Source: Dyella sp. SG609 | GTDB taxonomy: Bacteria; Pseudomonadota; Gammaproteobacteria; Xanthomonadales; Rhodanobacteraceae | Direction: 5' to 3' | Length of the DNA: 64,000 nucleotides | NCBI RefSeq assembly: GCF_012275375.1 | Contig: NZ_JAAZQJ010000002.1 | Location: 434,001 to 498,000, forward strand | Shown here: one piece after another, positions 51,854 through 61,406 of the stretch | Layout: every line of letters starts with the position of its first letter | Position numbering within the stretch: position 1 is the first letter of the stretch | Translations under genes and position numbers: made by a program | The notes under the pieces: generated by a model | Database searches by the model: none | What the model was told of the DNA's origin: nothing | The model's input: the letters and a program-made list of their open reading frames with translations, nothing else

Positions 51854-52917
51854 TACAGCGCTCCCTTGGTGCTGGGCAGCTCGCTGCCCTCGCGGCGGAT
51901 GGCGTCGCGCAGGGCGCGCGCCACCGCCTTGAAGCAGGCCTCGACCATGTGGTGCGCGTTCTCGCCGTAGACGCTCAGGTGCAGGTTCGCGCCCAGGGTC
52001 TCGCACAGCGAGCGGAAGAAATGCGGCACCAGCTCGGTCGGCACCTCGCCCACGCGTTCGCGCGGGAAATTGCCGTCGAACACGAAGTACGGGCGGCCCG
52101 AAAGATCCAGCGCCGCGCTGGCTTCCGATTCGTCCATCGGCAGCACGAAGCCGTAGCGGCCGATGCCACGCTTGTCGCCCAGCGCCTGCCGCAACGCCTG
52201 CCCCAGGGCCAATGCGCAGTCCTCGATGGTGTGGTGCTCGTCGATATGCGTGTCGCCGTCGCACTCAAGTTCCAGCGCGAAGCCGCCGTGCTTGCCGATC
52301 TGCTCCAGCATGTGGTCGAAGAAGCCCAAGCCGGTGCGGGCCTTGGGCTCGGCCACGCGGTCCAGGTCCACGCTTACCGTGATGCGGGTTTCCTTGGTGT
52401 TGCGCACGACCGTGGCGGTGCGCGGCGCATCCAGCAGCTGGTGCGCGATCTCTTCCCACGACTGGCCCTTGGGCCCGACCAGGAAGCCGCGCACGCCCAT
52501 GTTGGCGGCGAACTGCAGGTCGGTCTGGCGGTCGCCCACCATGGCCGAGAGGCCGCGGCTCCAGCTGTCGTCGGCCAGGTAATGGCGCAGCATGCCGACA
52601 CCGGGCTTGCGCGTGTCCAGCCCGTCGCGCGGGAAGCTGCGGTCGATCAGCACTTCGCGGAAGCGGATGCCCTGCGAGGACAGGATGCGCATCAGCAGCT
52701 CGTGCGGGCCGGTGAAATGCGCCTCGGGGAAGCTGTCGGTGCCCAGGCCGTCCTGGTTGGTGACCATCACCAGCTCGTAGCCGGCGGCCACGCAGCGCTG
52801 CAGCGCGGCGATCACGCCGGGCAGCAGGGCGAGTTTCTCGTAGCTGTCGATCTGTTCGTCGGCCGGTTCCTCGATCAGGCAGCCGTCGCGGTCGACGAAA
52901 AGCATCTTGCGGCTCAT
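51853..52917 (-). CDS. hisB: Bifunctional histidinol-phosphatase / imidazoleglycerol-phosphate dehydratase
   Basis: The 354-residue fusion typical of gammaproteobacteria. The N-terminal HAD phosphatase has DxD at residues 9-11 (VDRDGCL); the C-terminal dehydratase starts about residue 170 with '[16 protein letters not shown]', '[14 protein letters not shown]' and '[14 protein letters not shown]' (Mn-binding His clusters). It is coupled to hisC and hisH. Confidence 0.97.
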   Translation of the reverse strand: MSRKMLFVDRDGCLIEEPADEQIDSYEKLALLPGVIAALQRCVAAGYELVMVTNQDGLGTDSFPEAHFTGPHELLMRILSSQGIRFREVLIDRSFPRDGLDTRKPGVGMLRHYLADDSWSRGLSAMVGDRQTDLQFAANMGVRGFLVGPKGQSWEEIAHQLLDAPRTATVVRNTKETRITVSVDLDRVAEPKARTGLGFFDHMLEQIGKHGGFALELECDGDTHIDEHHTIEDCALALGQALRQALGDKRGIGRYGFVLPMDESEASAALDLSGRPYFVFDGNFPRERVGEVPTELVPHFFRSLCETLGANLHLSVYGENAHHMVEACFKAVARALRDAIRREGSELPSTKGAL

Positions 52918-53975
52918 ACGCGTCCTCCATTCAGCACTTCGAGCACACGCGTATTCTCCGCCGGAGTACCCAGGGTAATGCGCAAGGCATCGGCAAGATT
53001 CGGATAACGCCGTACGTCGCGGACCACGATCCCGGCCGCGAACAGGCGCTGATAGGCGCCGCCGGCATCGTCGAAGCGCACGGCAAGGAAATTCGCCTGC
53101 GAAGGCAGCACCTCGCGCACGCCCGGCACGGCGGCCAGCGCGGCGGCCATGCGGCTGCGCTCTTCACGCACGATGCGGATATGTCCGGCCGCTTCCGCCT
53201 GGCCCGGCACCGACAGGCCGTCCAGCGCCGCCGTCACGCAAGGCAGCGGCAGCGGATACGGCGGAATGATCCGACGCAACAGGGCGATCACCTCGGCATT
53301 TGCCAGCAGCGTACCGACGCGCGCGCCGGCCAGCGCCCAGGCCTTGGACAAGGTGCGCAGCACGGCGAGGTTGTCGTAAGTGTCGATCAGCTCCGCCACG
53401 CTGCCGCCATCGGCGAATTCGACATAGGCCTCGTCCACCACCAGCAGCGCGCGGCCGGCCAGCTCGCGCGCCAGGCGCTCGATGGTGGCGCGCGGCACCG
53501 GCTGTCCGGTGGGATTGTTCGGCGTGCAGACGAAGACCAGCTTCACCGCCGGCGTGATGGCGGCCAGCAGAGCGTCGGCATCCACCGTGAAATCGGCGGC
53601 GAGCGGCACCTCCACGATGCCCGCGTCCTGGATGCGCGCGCACACCGAGTACATGCCGAAGGTCGGCGGCTGGATCGCGATGGCGTCGCGCCCCGCGCGG
53701 CAGAACGCGCGCACCAGCAGGTCGATCGCCTCGTCGCTGCCGCGGCCGACCAGCAGTTGCTCCTCGCGCACGCCGTAGAGCTGGGCCAGCGCCTGCAGCA
53801 GCGCGGCCGGCTGCGGATCGGGATAGCGGTTGCAGCCCTGCCCCGCCGCGCCCGCCGGCGCCCAGGCCGATTCGTTCGCATTGAGCAGGATGGCGCCGCC
53901 GCTGGCTTCCATGCGCGCTGAGGAATACGGCTGCATGGCGCGGATCTCCGGACGCGCCAGATCGAGCACGCTCAT
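52914..53975 (-). CDS. hisC: Histidinol-phosphate aminotransferase
   Basis: PLP enzyme forming histidinol phosphate. It has 353 residues with '[10 protein letters not shown]', 'NRYPDPQP', '[12 protein letters not shown]' and the PLP-lysine motif '[15 protein letters not shown]'. It starts at ATG 53975, overlapping the hisD stop (ATGA), and its stop overlaps hisB. Confidence 0.96.
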   Translation of the reverse strand: MSVLDLARPEIRAMQPYSSARMEASGGAILLNANESAWAPAGAAGQGCNRYPDPQPAALLQALAQLYGVREEQLLVGRGSDEAIDLLVRAFCRAGRDAIAIQPPTFGMYSVCARIQDAGIVEVPLAADFTVDADALLAAITPAVKLVFVCTPNNPTGQPVPRATIERLARELAGRALLVVDEAYVEFADGGSVAELIDTYDNLAVLRTLSKAWALAGARVGTLLANAEVIALLRRIIPPYPLPLPCVTAALDGLSVPGQAEAAGHIRIVREERSRMAAALAAVPGVREVLPSQANFLAVRFDDAGGAYQRLFAAGIVVRDVRRYPNLADALRITLGTPAENTRVLEVLNGGRV

Positions 53976-55279
53976 GCCTTCGCCTCCAGCGCGGCCAGGC
54001 GCAGCGTCACCGCGCGGCGGTGCGCTTCCAGTTGCTCGGCGGCGGCCAGGGTCGCGGTGCAGGGGCCGATCGCGCGCAGGCCGTCGGCGCTCAGTTCCTG
54101 CACGGTGATCTGCTTCTGGAAACTGGCCACCGACACGCCGCTGTAGCTGCGCGCATAGCCGTAGGTGGGCAGCACGTGGTTGCTGCCGCTGCAGTAGTCG
54201 CCCACCGATTCCGGCGTCCAGGCGCCGAGGAAGATCGAGCCGGCGCTGTCGATGCCGTCCAGCAGCGCGCGCGGCGCGGCCACCTGCAGGATCAGGTGCT
54301 CCGGCGCGTAGCGGTTGCTTACCGCCACCGCCTGTTCCAGCGAATCGACCAGGATCAGGCGGCTCTGCGCCAGCGCCTGCGTCGCGATGTCCGCCCGCGG
54401 CAAGGCCGCGCACTGGTTGTCGACTTCCACCGCCACGCGGTCCAGCAGCGCATCGGAGGGACTGAGCAGGATCACCTGCGAGTCGGGGCCATGCTCCGCC
54501 TGCGACAGCAGGTCGGCGGCGACGAATTCCGGATCGGCCTGGCCGTCGGCGATCACCAGCACTTCCGAAGGACCGGCCGGCATATCGATCGCGGCGCCGT
54601 CCGGGTCGCCGGATACTTGCAGCTTGGCCTCGGTGACCCAGGCATTGCCGGGGCCGAACAGCTTGTCGCAGCGCGGCACGGTTTCCGTGCCATAGGCCAT
54701 GGCGGCGATCGCCTGCGCGCCGCCCAGCTTGAACACGCGGTGCACGCCGGTGACGCGCGCGGCATACAGCACCGCCTCGTCGCAGCGGCCGTCCGCGCGC
54801 GCGGGCGAGCACAGCACGATCTCGCGGCAGCCGGCGATGCCCGCCGGCACGCCGAGCATCAGCGCGGTCGACGGCAGCGGCGCGCTGCCGGCCGGCACGT
54901 ACAGGCCGACTTTGGCGATCGGACGCAGCACGCGTTCGACGCGCACGCCCGGGGCGGTGTCCACGGCGACGGGTCGCGGCGCAGACTCGCGATGGAAGGC
55001 CGCGATGCGCGCGGCGGCTTCTTCGATGGCGGCCTTGAGCTCCGGTGCGAGCGCCGCTTCGGCGGCGGCGAATTCCTCCGCTGTCACCTCGATCGCCTCG
55101 ATCGCGCAGCGGTCGTACTTCGCGCTCAGCTCGCGCAAGGCGGCATCGCCTTCGGCGCGCACCTTGGCGACGATCGCCTCGACGCCGCGGCGCAGTTCCT
55201 CCGCGCGCGACTGCGCGGGACGGGCCAGTGCCTGCACCTGCGCCGCGGGATCGAGCGCATTCCAGTCCAGTCGTTTCAT
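53972..55279 (-). CDS. hisD: Histidinol dehydrogenase
   Basis: Zn- and NAD-dependent last enzyme of the pathway. It has 435 residues; '[18 protein letters not shown]', '[13 protein letters not shown]', '[15 protein letters not shown]', '[15 protein letters not shown]' and 'AEHGPDSQ' are conserved. It starts at ATG 55279, overlapping the hisG stop. Confidence 0.96.
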   Translation of the reverse strand: MKRLDWNALDPAAQVQALARPAQSRAEELRRGVEAIVAKVRAEGDAALRELSAKYDRCAIEAIEVTAEEFAAAEAALAPELKAAIEEAAARIAAFHRESAPRPVAVDTAPGVRVERVLRPIAKVGLYVPAGSAPLPSTALMLGVPAGIAGCREIVLCSPARADGRCDEAVLYAARVTGVHRVFKLGGAQAIAAMAYGTETVPRCDKLFGPGNAWVTEAKLQVSGDPDGAAIDMPAGPSEVLVIADGQADPEFVAADLLSQAEHGPDSQVILLSPSDALLDRVAVEVDNQCAALPRADIATQALAQSRLILVDSLEQAVAVSNRYAPEHLILQVAAPRALLDGIDSAGSIFLGAWTPESVGDYCSGSNHVLPTYGYARSYSGVSVASFQKQITVQELSADGLRAIGPCTATLAAAEQLEAHRRAVTLRLAALEAKA

Positions 55280-56169
55280 GCCAGCATCTTCTCCACCGGC
55301 AGCACGAACATCTCGCGCGCGCCGGCCTTCTTGATCTCTTCCAGCTGCCGCCAGCTCACCTCGCCCGCGCACAGCGCCTGCAGCATCAGCTGGTCCGGCT
55401 GCCCCGCCACCGGCAGCAGGGTCGGCTGCGGGCCGCCCGGCAGCAGGCGGGTCACCGCGTCCAGGTGCTGGCGCGAGGTCTGCAGCAGCAGCAGGCGCGA
55501 CTCGCGCACCTGCATCACGCCGTCGAGGCGCTTAAGCAGCAGCTCGATCATGTCGCCGCGCTCGTCGGTGGGCAGCACCTTGGGGCCGGCCAGCACCGCC
55601 TCGCTTTCCAGCAGCACGTCGGCCTCGCGCAGCTGGTTGGCGACCAGGGTGCCGCCGCTCTGCACCAGATCGCAGATCAGGTCGGCCGTGCCCAGCCGCG
55701 GCGCGATCTCGACCGAACCGGCCAGGGTCACCACGCCGGCGTCGACGCCGCTGCGGCGCAGCCAGTCGCGCAGCAGTCCCGGATACGAGGTGGCGATGCG
55801 CAGCCCGGCCAGCTGCGGCGGCTGCTCGTAGTTCATCTCTTGCGGCACCGCGATCGACAGCCGGCAGCGGCCGAAGCCGAGCGGCCGCCATTCGGCCAGC
55901 GGTTCGGTCTCGCGCCCGTCGGTAAGCGAGTACTCGCTGAGCACGTTGCGGCCGACGATGCCGAGGTCGCACACGCCCTGGGCGATCAGCCCCGGGATGT
56001 CGTCGTCGCGGACCAGCAGCAGGTCGACCGGCTCGCCTTCGCCGAACAGGAACAGCTTGTCGCGGCTCTGGCGGAAGCTGAGGCCGCAGCGGTTGAGCAG
56101 GTCCAGCGCCGGCTCGGTCAGCCGGCCGGATTTCTGCATGGCGATACGCAGGCGGTCACGCGGTTTCAT
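55276..56169 (-). CDS. hisG: ATP phosphoribosyltransferase, long form
   Basis: First, feedback-regulated step of histidine synthesis. The 297 residues match the long hexameric HisG with a C-terminal ACT-like regulatory domain, so no HisZ is needed. 'IAMQKSGRL', '[10 protein letters not shown]' and '[13 protein letters not shown]' are typical. The ATG at 56169 overlaps the stop of the upstream regulator gene (ATGA). Confidence 0.96.
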   Translation of the reverse strand: MKPRDRLRIAMQKSGRLTEPALDLLNRCGLSFRQSRDKLFLFGEGEPVDLLLVRDDDIPGLIAQGVCDLGIVGRNVLSEYSLTDGRETEPLAEWRPLGFGRCRLSIAVPQEMNYEQPPQLAGLRIATSYPGLLRDWLRRSGVDAGVVTLAGSVEIAPRLGTADLICDLVQSGGTLVANQLREADVLLESEAVLAGPKVLPTDERGDMIELLLKRLDGVMQVRESRLLLLQTSRQHLDAVTRLLPGGPQPTLLPVAGQPDQLMLQALCAGEVSWRQLEEIKKAGAREMFVLPVEKMLA

Positions 56170-56498
56170 GCACGCCCCTTCTTCGCCGCCCGGCGGCGCG
56201 ACGCACGGGCCGCGGCGGCGAGATAGCCGCCATTGCCCTGGTTGAGGAAGCGCGCCACGCGCCCGATGGTGGTGATGCTCACCGCCGTGCGCTCGTGGAT
56301 CTCCCGGTACGGCACCTCGTCCAGCAGATACGGCACCACCCGCCAGCGATCCACCAGCACTTCCAGCTCGGCCGGCGTGCACAGGTCGCGCAGGAAGGCG
56401 CTCATCTCCTCGGTGTTCTTCAACGACAGCAAGGCCTCGCTCAGACTGAGCTCGGCGGACTCGGCAGGCAGTTCGGGATCCAGCGATCGACGCTTCAT
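56166..56498 (-). CDS. TrpR-family (YerC/YecD) repressor heading the his operon
   Basis: A 110-residue helical protein of the Trp repressor superfamily. The helix-turn-helix is 'PYREIHERTAVSITTIGRVARFLNQGNGGY' (positions about 63-92), with the TrpR-like 'IGRVARFLNQGNGGY' recognition region, and 'LRDLCTPAELEVLVDRWRVV' as the dimer core. It is the first gene of the his operon, coupled to hisG by an ATGA overlap, and a palindrome ends 2 bases before its start. The obvious inference is a histidine-linked regulator of this operon; the corepressor is unknown. Confidence 0.88.
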   Translation of the reverse strand: MKRRSLDPELPAESAELSLSEALLSLKNTEEMSAFLRDLCTPAELEVLVDRWRVVPYLLDEVPYREIHERTAVSITTIGRVARFLNQGNGGYLAAAARASRRRAAKKGRA

Positions 56499-56500
56499 AA

Positions 56501-56520
56501 TGTACTAACGCGTTAATACA
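56501..56520. promoter_or_regulatory. 20-bp palindromic operator-like site at the his operon start
   Basis: TGTACTAACGCGTTAATACA is a palindrome broken by one base pair. Its outer half-sites GTACTA and TARTAC recall the GTACTA of the E. coli trp operator. It lies between the likely transcription start and the YerC-like ATG, where a bound repressor would block initiation. Binding by the adjacent TrpR-like protein is inference. Confidence 0.7.
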
Positions 56521-56529
56521 GTGGAGCAG

Positions 56530-56558
56530 ACTATAACCCGCTTGTGCGCTTGCAGCAA
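56530..56558 (-). promoter_or_regulatory. Promoter of the his operon
   Basis: On the minus strand TTGCTG (56558-56553), a 17-base spacer and TATAGT (56535-56530). The start would fall near 56523, giving a leader of only about 25 bases that contains the palindrome and no histidine-rich leader peptide or attenuator. Confidence 0.7.
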
Positions 56559-56662
56559 GCCCGCTACCCGGGGCTTATTGCCCACCCGGACCGCCACACC
56601 CGCAACGACCGCTTCACCCGCCCAAGGCCTACAATCCGCGACTTTCCGCCCCAACGCGCCCC

Positions 56663-57277
56663 ATGACCGACACGCGCCCCGTCGCCCCGACCGCCCATCT
56701 CCTCCTGCTCACCACCACCGTCTTCGCCCTGGTCTGCGGCGCCGCCCAGTTCTGGCGGCACGACCTCGACCCCATCGCCATCCCCCTCAGCTTCTATCTC
56801 ACCGGTCCCGGCGGCGCCTACGTGCGCCTGGCGTATTACCTGATCTCGGCCGGCCTGCTGGGCTTTGCCTTGGGCGGATACCGCGCAACATCGCCACCAC
56901 TGCGCAGCCGCCTGGCCTCGACGCTGTTCGCAGGCGCCGGCCTGGCCCTGCCCGTCGTCGCACTCACCGAGCTATTCCTCGGCTCACCGTACGAACAACC
57001 GGCACGCCTGATTCACGGCCTCGCCGCGCAGGCCACGTTTCTGTGGCTGAGTTTCGGGATGCTGCTGTTGAATGCACGCTGGCGACGCGATGCCCTGCTG
57101 CGCACAGGCAGCACGGCGGGATGGATCGTGGCGTGGCTCGCGACCGTGGTGCTGTGGTCCCACGTATTCCTGCGCGACCTGCCGCATGGGCTGATGCAGA
57201 AGCTGACGATCGGCTTGATTCTGGTGTGGCTCGCATGGGCGGCGCGGCATATGCGGCGCGCGGCTGGCGTCAGATAA
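56663..57277 (+). CDS. DUF998-like integral membrane protein
   Basis: A 204-residue protein with about six TM segments (first 'AHLLLLTTTVFALVCGAAQFW'), 'DPIAIPLSFYLTGPGGAYVRLAYYLISAGLLGFALGGYR' (positions about 36-74) and a C-terminal basic end. The layout resembles DUF998 proteins, whose role is unknown. It is divergent from the his operon and followed by repeat A copy 3. No ribosome binding site is obvious. Confidence 0.7.
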   Translation: MTDTRPVAPTAHLLLLTTTVFALVCGAAQFWRHDLDPIAIPLSFYLTGPGGAYVRLAYYLISAGLLGFALGGYRATSPPLRSRLASTLFAGAGLALPVVALTELFLGSPYEQPARLIHGLAAQATFLWLSFGMLLLNARWRRDALLRTGSTAGWIVAWLATVVLWSHVFLRDLPHGLMQKLTIGLILVWLAWAARHMRRAAGVR

Positions 57278-57310
57278 AGGGCTTTGGCTCGATGCGTGTT
57301 GCCGCAAGCC

Positions 57311-57690
57311 TTGGCCCCTCACCCTGCCCTCTCCCCGGAGGGGAGAGGGGTGATGTCGTGAGGCAGGCAGGAACGAAAAGCAAAAGCTGGCCCCGGTCGC
57401 TGAACGTCCTCTCGGCAACGGCACGTTGAAGCACCCGCTACGTAAACGCACTGTGGTTTCGTGTAGACCCAGGTTAATCAGACTACCGCAGCCGCCCACT
57501 GCTCCTTCTAGTCGCGTCGCGAGCCTTTGCTCTAAGGCTATTTCTCTTTGGTTACTTTCTCTTTGAGCCAGCAAAGAGAAAGTGACCCGGGCGCCGGCAG
57601 GCGCACGGAATGCCCGCTGCATAAGCGGCCAAGTCGCGACAACCTCACCTAGTCGCTACTGGATCCCGGCCGACGCCGGGATGACGAGTA
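57311..57690. repeat. Repeat A, copy 3
   Basis: About 380 bp, collinear with and closely matching the right arm of the large nest (about 48722-49104), including the CTCTCCCC hairpin (57327-57349), the TTTCTCTTTG/CAAAGAGAAA hairpin and the terminal ATCCCGGC-type hairpin. It separates the DUF998 gene from the convergent hutH-like gene. Confidence 0.9.
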
Positions 57691-57718
57691 GGGAGGCCTA
57701 CGCCAGGACGACGAGCAT

Positions 57719-59620
57719 TCAGCCGACAGCGCGCCGCTGCACCAGCTCGCACACCGTGCGCACATCCCCATCCATCGCGCGATCACGCGACATAAACCCA
57801 ATGTGCCCACGCAACACATCGTGCGCCTTGCGCACCGCCTCCCCCGCGTGGAAATCCCCCACCCCGGCCAAGGCCGAGGTCAACTGCTGCACCTCCGCAG
57901 CAAACTGCGCGTAATGCGCATGATCCTCCCGCGGCGCATTCGCCACCTTGGCCGCCAGCGCCCTCCAGTCGCCACGCGCCGCCAACCGCCGCGCGGCATT
58001 CAACATCGCCTGGCGCAAATCCAGCGCCTGCGCCGCCGTATACAACTCCAACGCAATCACATGGCTGAGATCATCCAGCATCTCCAGCACATGCCGCGCC
58101 TCATTGGCGCCCATGGAGACATGATCCTCGGCATTGGCACTCGTCGGCACCGAGTAGACGCTGGCCGGATGCGCCCGCGTCGCCAGATCGTTGACCAGCG
58201 CCGCCGCCGTGTACTGCACGATCATGAAGCCCGAGTCGGTACCGTCCTCGTTGCCGGTAAGAAACGCCGGCAGCCCGTCGTTGGTCGCCGGATCCACCAG
58301 CTTGTTGAGCCGGCGCTCGGAAATCGAAGCCAGCACCGGAATCGCGGCCTTGACGTAGCTCATCGCCAGCGCCAGCGGCATCCCATGGAAATGGCCCGCC
58401 GAAATCACCTGCTCCTCGATGAACTGCGCACCCTCCGCGTCCGGGAAGATCAGCGGATTGTCGGTCACCGCATTGAGCTCGATATCGATCACGCGGCAGG
58501 CCTGCGCCCAGGCATCGCGCACCGCGCCATGCACCTGCGGCATGCAGCGCAGGCAATAGGCGTCCTGCGGCTGGTGCTTCTTGCCGCCCTTGAACGGCAG
58601 GAAGCGGCTGTAGAAGGCCTCGCGGCCGTGGCGCTGATTGGCCGGCACCCAGTCCCAGCCGATGTCGAAGCTGAGCGCCTGGTCTTCCGGCGCCGTCCAC
58701 GCATCGGAAGCCCACTGCTTGAAGCGCGGCACCAGGTGGTAAGGAATATCCACCAGCGTGCTTTCGGTCAGCAGCTCGCGCACGTGCCCGGCGGCTTCCA
58801 CCTGGCCGGGATGCGGGCGCAGCGCGTGCACTTCCGGGCGCAGCGCGCCGCTGCGGCCGGCGAAGGCGTCCAGCGTCATGGCGGCGGCCAGGTCCGCGGT
58901 GTCCAGCAGGTATTCCAGCGTGTCCAGCGCCAGCGCGGCGGTGGCCAGCATCTGCGCGGTGCCGTTGTTCAGCGCCAGGCCTTCCTTGAAGGACAGGCGG
59001 ATCGGCACCAGGCCCGCGCGCTCCAGCGCTTCGGCGCCAGGCAGGCGCTCACCCTGGTAGAACGCTTCGCCGCCGCCGAGCAGCACGATGGCCAGGTGCG
59101 ACAGCGGGGCGAGATCGCCGCTGGCGCCGACCGAGCCCTTCTCCGGCACCACCGGCACCACGCCGCTGTTGAGCAGCGCGGCCAGCGCGCGCAGGGTTTC
59201 CACGCGGATGCCCGAATGGCCGCGCATCAAGGTATTGATGCGGATCACCAGCATGGCGCGCACCACGTCCTCGGCGAACGGCTTGCCCACGCACACGGCA
59301 TGGGTGGTGATGAGGTTGTGCTGCAGTTCTTCCAGCAGCGTGCCTTCCGGCTTTTCAGGGTGGCCGCCGGGCAGCTCATCGCGCAGGCGATGCGCGCCCA
59401 GCAGCTTGTCCGCGTTGCTGCCGAAACCGGTGGTGACGCCGTAGGTCGGCTCGCCGCAGCTCACCTTGTCGGCGAGGAAATCCGCGGCGCGCTGCACGCG
59501 CGCCAGCTGCGCCTCGTCCAGCACCACCGGCACGCGCTCGCGCGCGGCGGCAACCAGTTGCGCGCGAGTGAGGCTGCTGCCATCGAGTCGGATCTGCTCA
59601 CGCTCATGGATATGGCTCAT
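57719..59620 (-). CDS. HutH-like aromatic amino acid ammonia-lyase, long form
   Basis: MIO-dependent lyase (histidine, tyrosine or phenylalanine ammonia-lyase family). The MIO tripeptide is Ala166-Ser167-Gly168 within GSVGASGDLAPLSH; Tyr60 (EPTYGVTTGFGSNAD) is the active-site base. At 633 residues it is about 120 longer than typical HutH, with an extra segment near 286-350 (containing 'FDIGWDWVPANQRHGREAFY') and a longer C-terminus. The specificity pair is Thr106-His107, closer to the Ser-His of histidine lyases than to Tyr/Phe lyases, while the Glu usually specific for histidine is Asp478. No other hut genes are adjacent, so the substrate is open. Confidence 0.85.
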   Translation of the reverse strand: MSHIHEREQIRLDGSSLTRAQLVAAARERVPVVLDEAQLARVQRAADFLADKVSCGEPTYGVTTGFGSNADKLLGAHRLRDELPGGHPEKPEGTLLEELQHNLITTHAVCVGKPFAEDVVRAMLVIRINTLMRGHSGIRVETLRALAALLNSGVVPVVPEKGSVGASGDLAPLSHLAIVLLGGGEAFYQGERLPGAEALERAGLVPIRLSFKEGLALNNGTAQMLATAALALDTLEYLLDTADLAAAMTLDAFAGRSGALRPEVHALRPHPGQVEAAGHVRELLTESTLVDIPYHLVPRFKQWASDAWTAPEDQALSFDIGWDWVPANQRHGREAFYSRFLPFKGGKKHQPQDAYCLRCMPQVHGAVRDAWAQACRVIDIELNAVTDNPLIFPDAEGAQFIEEQVISAGHFHGMPLALAMSYVKAAIPVLASISERRLNKLVDPATNDGLPAFLTGNEDGTDSGFMIVQYTAAALVNDLATRAHPASVYSVPTSANAEDHVSMGANEARHVLEMLDDLSHVIALELYTAAQALDLRQAMLNAARRLAARGDWRALAAKVANAPREDHAHYAQFAAEVQQLTSALAGVGDFHAGEAVRKAHDVLRGHIGFMSRDRAMDGDVRTVCELVQRRAVG

Positions 59621-59718
59621 AGGTGTGCTCCGCGCCGGTGGGCGCTGGTCTCATGGGGAATGGGGATGCGGCAAGAGGAACCGCGCGGACGCCATCGGCG
59701 ACGGCGTCCGCGCCGGGA

Positions 59719-61092
59719 TCACGGCGCGATCTCGGCCTGCGCCAGCTCGACGCGCAGCGTCTTGATCAGTTCCGCGCGGGCGACTTCGAACTGGTCCTCG
59801 CGGCGCATGTCCTTCACCGTGACCACGCCCTTGGCCAGTTCGTCCTCGCCCAGCACCAGCACGAAGCGGATGCCCGCGCGGTCGGCGTACTTGAACTGCC
59901 TGGCCAGCTTGCCGCCTTCCAGCACCACCTCGGTGGCGATGCCGGCGCCGCGCAGTTCGCTGGCCACGGCCAGGTAGTCGGCCATGCGCGACTCGTCCAT
60001 CTGCGTGACCAGCACGTCCACCGTGCTGCGCGCGGTGCTGACCAGGCCGGCTTCGCGCAGCTGCCAGTACAGGCGGGTCAGGCCGATGGAGATGCCCACG
60101 CCCGGCAGGCGCGACTTGGTGTACTGGCCGGCGAGGTTCTCGTAGCGGCCGCCGGAGCAGATCGAGCCGATCTGCGGGTAGTCGTTGAGCGTGGTCTCGT
60201 AGACGGTGCCGGTGTAGTAGTCCAGGCCGCGCGCGATCGACAGGTTCAGCGCGAAATGCGATTCCGGCACGCCGAAGTCGCGGATCAGGCCCAGCACTTC
60301 CTTCAGCTCCGCACGGCCCTGCTCCATCGACTCCGGACCCGCGCCGAGCGCGTCGAGCTGCTCGAACGCCTCGCGCACCGAGCTGGAACGCACCTGCACG
60401 AAGGCGAGGATCTTCTCGGCCACGTCGGCGGCCAGGCCGAAGCTTGCGCCGGTGAGCGTCTCGCGCACGTAGTCGGCGCCGCGCTTGTCCAGCTTGTCCA
60501 CTTCGCGCAGCACCAGGGTCTGCTGCTCGGCGTCGCTCACGCCCAGGCTCTCGAAGAAGCCGCGCATCAGCTTGCGGTTGTTGAGCTGGATGGTGAACGC
60601 GCCGATGTTCAGCTCGCGGAATACGCTGTAGATGACCGCCGGCAGCTCGGCGTCGTAGCGCACCGACAGGCCGTCCTTGCCGATCACGTCGATGTCGCAC
60701 TGGTAGAACTCGCGGAAGCGGCCGCGCTGGGCACGCTCGCCGCGGTACACGCGCTGCATCTGGTAGCGGCGGAACGGGAAGCTCAGGTCGTGCTCGTGCT
60801 CGGCCACGTAGCGGGCCAGCGGCACGGTGAGGTCGAAGCGCAGGGCAAGCTCGGGCTTCTCGCCCTGCTCCAGCGACCCGGTGGACTGCACGAAATACAC
60901 CTGGCGCTCGGTCTCGCCACCGGTCTTGGTCAGCAGCACCTCGGAGAACTCCATCACCGGCGTTTCCACCGGCAGGAAACCGAAGCGCTCGTAGTTGCGG
61001 CGGATCGTGTCGAGCATGCGCTGGAACGCGATCTGGTCGAGCGGCAGCAGCTCGAGTACACCGGGCATGGTGCGGGCCGGGGTAAGCGCCAT
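59719..61092 (-). CDS. hisS: Histidyl-tRNA synthetase
   Basis: Class II aminoacyl-tRNA synthetase. It has 457 residues with motif 2 '[24 protein letters not shown]' (positions about 109-132), the histidine-binding '[13 protein letters not shown]' and motif 3 '[15 protein letters not shown]'. The ATG at 61092 is chosen by homology; the longer frame has no start signal. It is separated from the ammonia-lyase gene by 98 bases and is divergent from tRNA-Pro. Confidence 0.95.
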   Translation of the reverse strand: MALTPARTMPGVLELLPLDQIAFQRMLDTIRRNYERFGFLPVETPVMEFSEVLLTKTGGETERQVYFVQSTGSLEQGEKPELALRFDLTVPLARYVAEHEHDLSFPFRRYQMQRVYRGERAQRGRFREFYQCDIDVIGKDGLSVRYDAELPAVIYSVFRELNIGAFTIQLNNRKLMRGFFESLGVSDAEQQTLVLREVDKLDKRGADYVRETLTGASFGLAADVAEKILAFVQVRSSSVREAFEQLDALGAGPESMEQGRAELKEVLGLIRDFGVPESHFALNLSIARGLDYYTGTVYETTLNDYPQIGSICSGGRYENLAGQYTKSRLPGVGISIGLTRLYWQLREAGLVSTARSTVDVLVTQMDESRMADYLAVASELRGAGIATEVVLEGGKLARQFKYADRAGIRFVLVLGEDELAKGVVTVKDMRREDQFEVARAELIKTLRVELAQAEIAP

Positions 61093-61219
61093 GAAATCCT
61101 CTGCTTCGAAAGGGAAACGCTGCCGGCGCCATGGCGCGCGGCGGTAGCCGCATAGGTTAGCAGAAGGCCTGCGCGGCCCTTCGCCGGGCGCGGCGCGGAA
61201 TCGGAATGTTCCGGACCTG

Positions 61220-61248
61220 TTGCGAAGTCCGCCGAGGGTCATTAAGAT
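61220..61248 (+). promoter_or_regulatory. Promoter of tRNA-Pro(CGG)
   Basis: TTGCGA (61220-61225), 17-base spacer, TAAGAT (61243-61248), ending 12 bases before the tRNA. Confidence 0.65.
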
Positions 61249-61260
61249 ACGCGGCTCCCA

Positions 61261-61337
61261 CGGGGTGTAGCTCAGCCTGGTAGAGCGCTACGTTCGGGAC
61301 GTAGAAGTCGCATGTTCGAATCATGTCACCCCGACCA
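61261..61337 (+). tRNA. tRNA-Pro(CGG)
   Basis: 77 nt. Acceptor CGGGGTG/CACCCCG beginning with C1, anticodon loop TTCGGGA (anticodon CGG), T-loop TTCGAAT, CCA encoded. Confidence 0.95.
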
Positions 61338-61348
61338 ATTCGATGATC

Positions 61349-61372
61349 AAGCCGGCCCAGCGCCGGCTTTTT
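61349..61372 (+). terminator. Terminator of tRNA-Pro
   Basis: AAGCCGGC/GCCGGCTT with loop CCAGC, then TTT. Confidence 0.85.
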
Positions 61373-61406
61373 CATGTCCGCGCTTCGCCGCGGCAACGCA
61401 GGCAGC

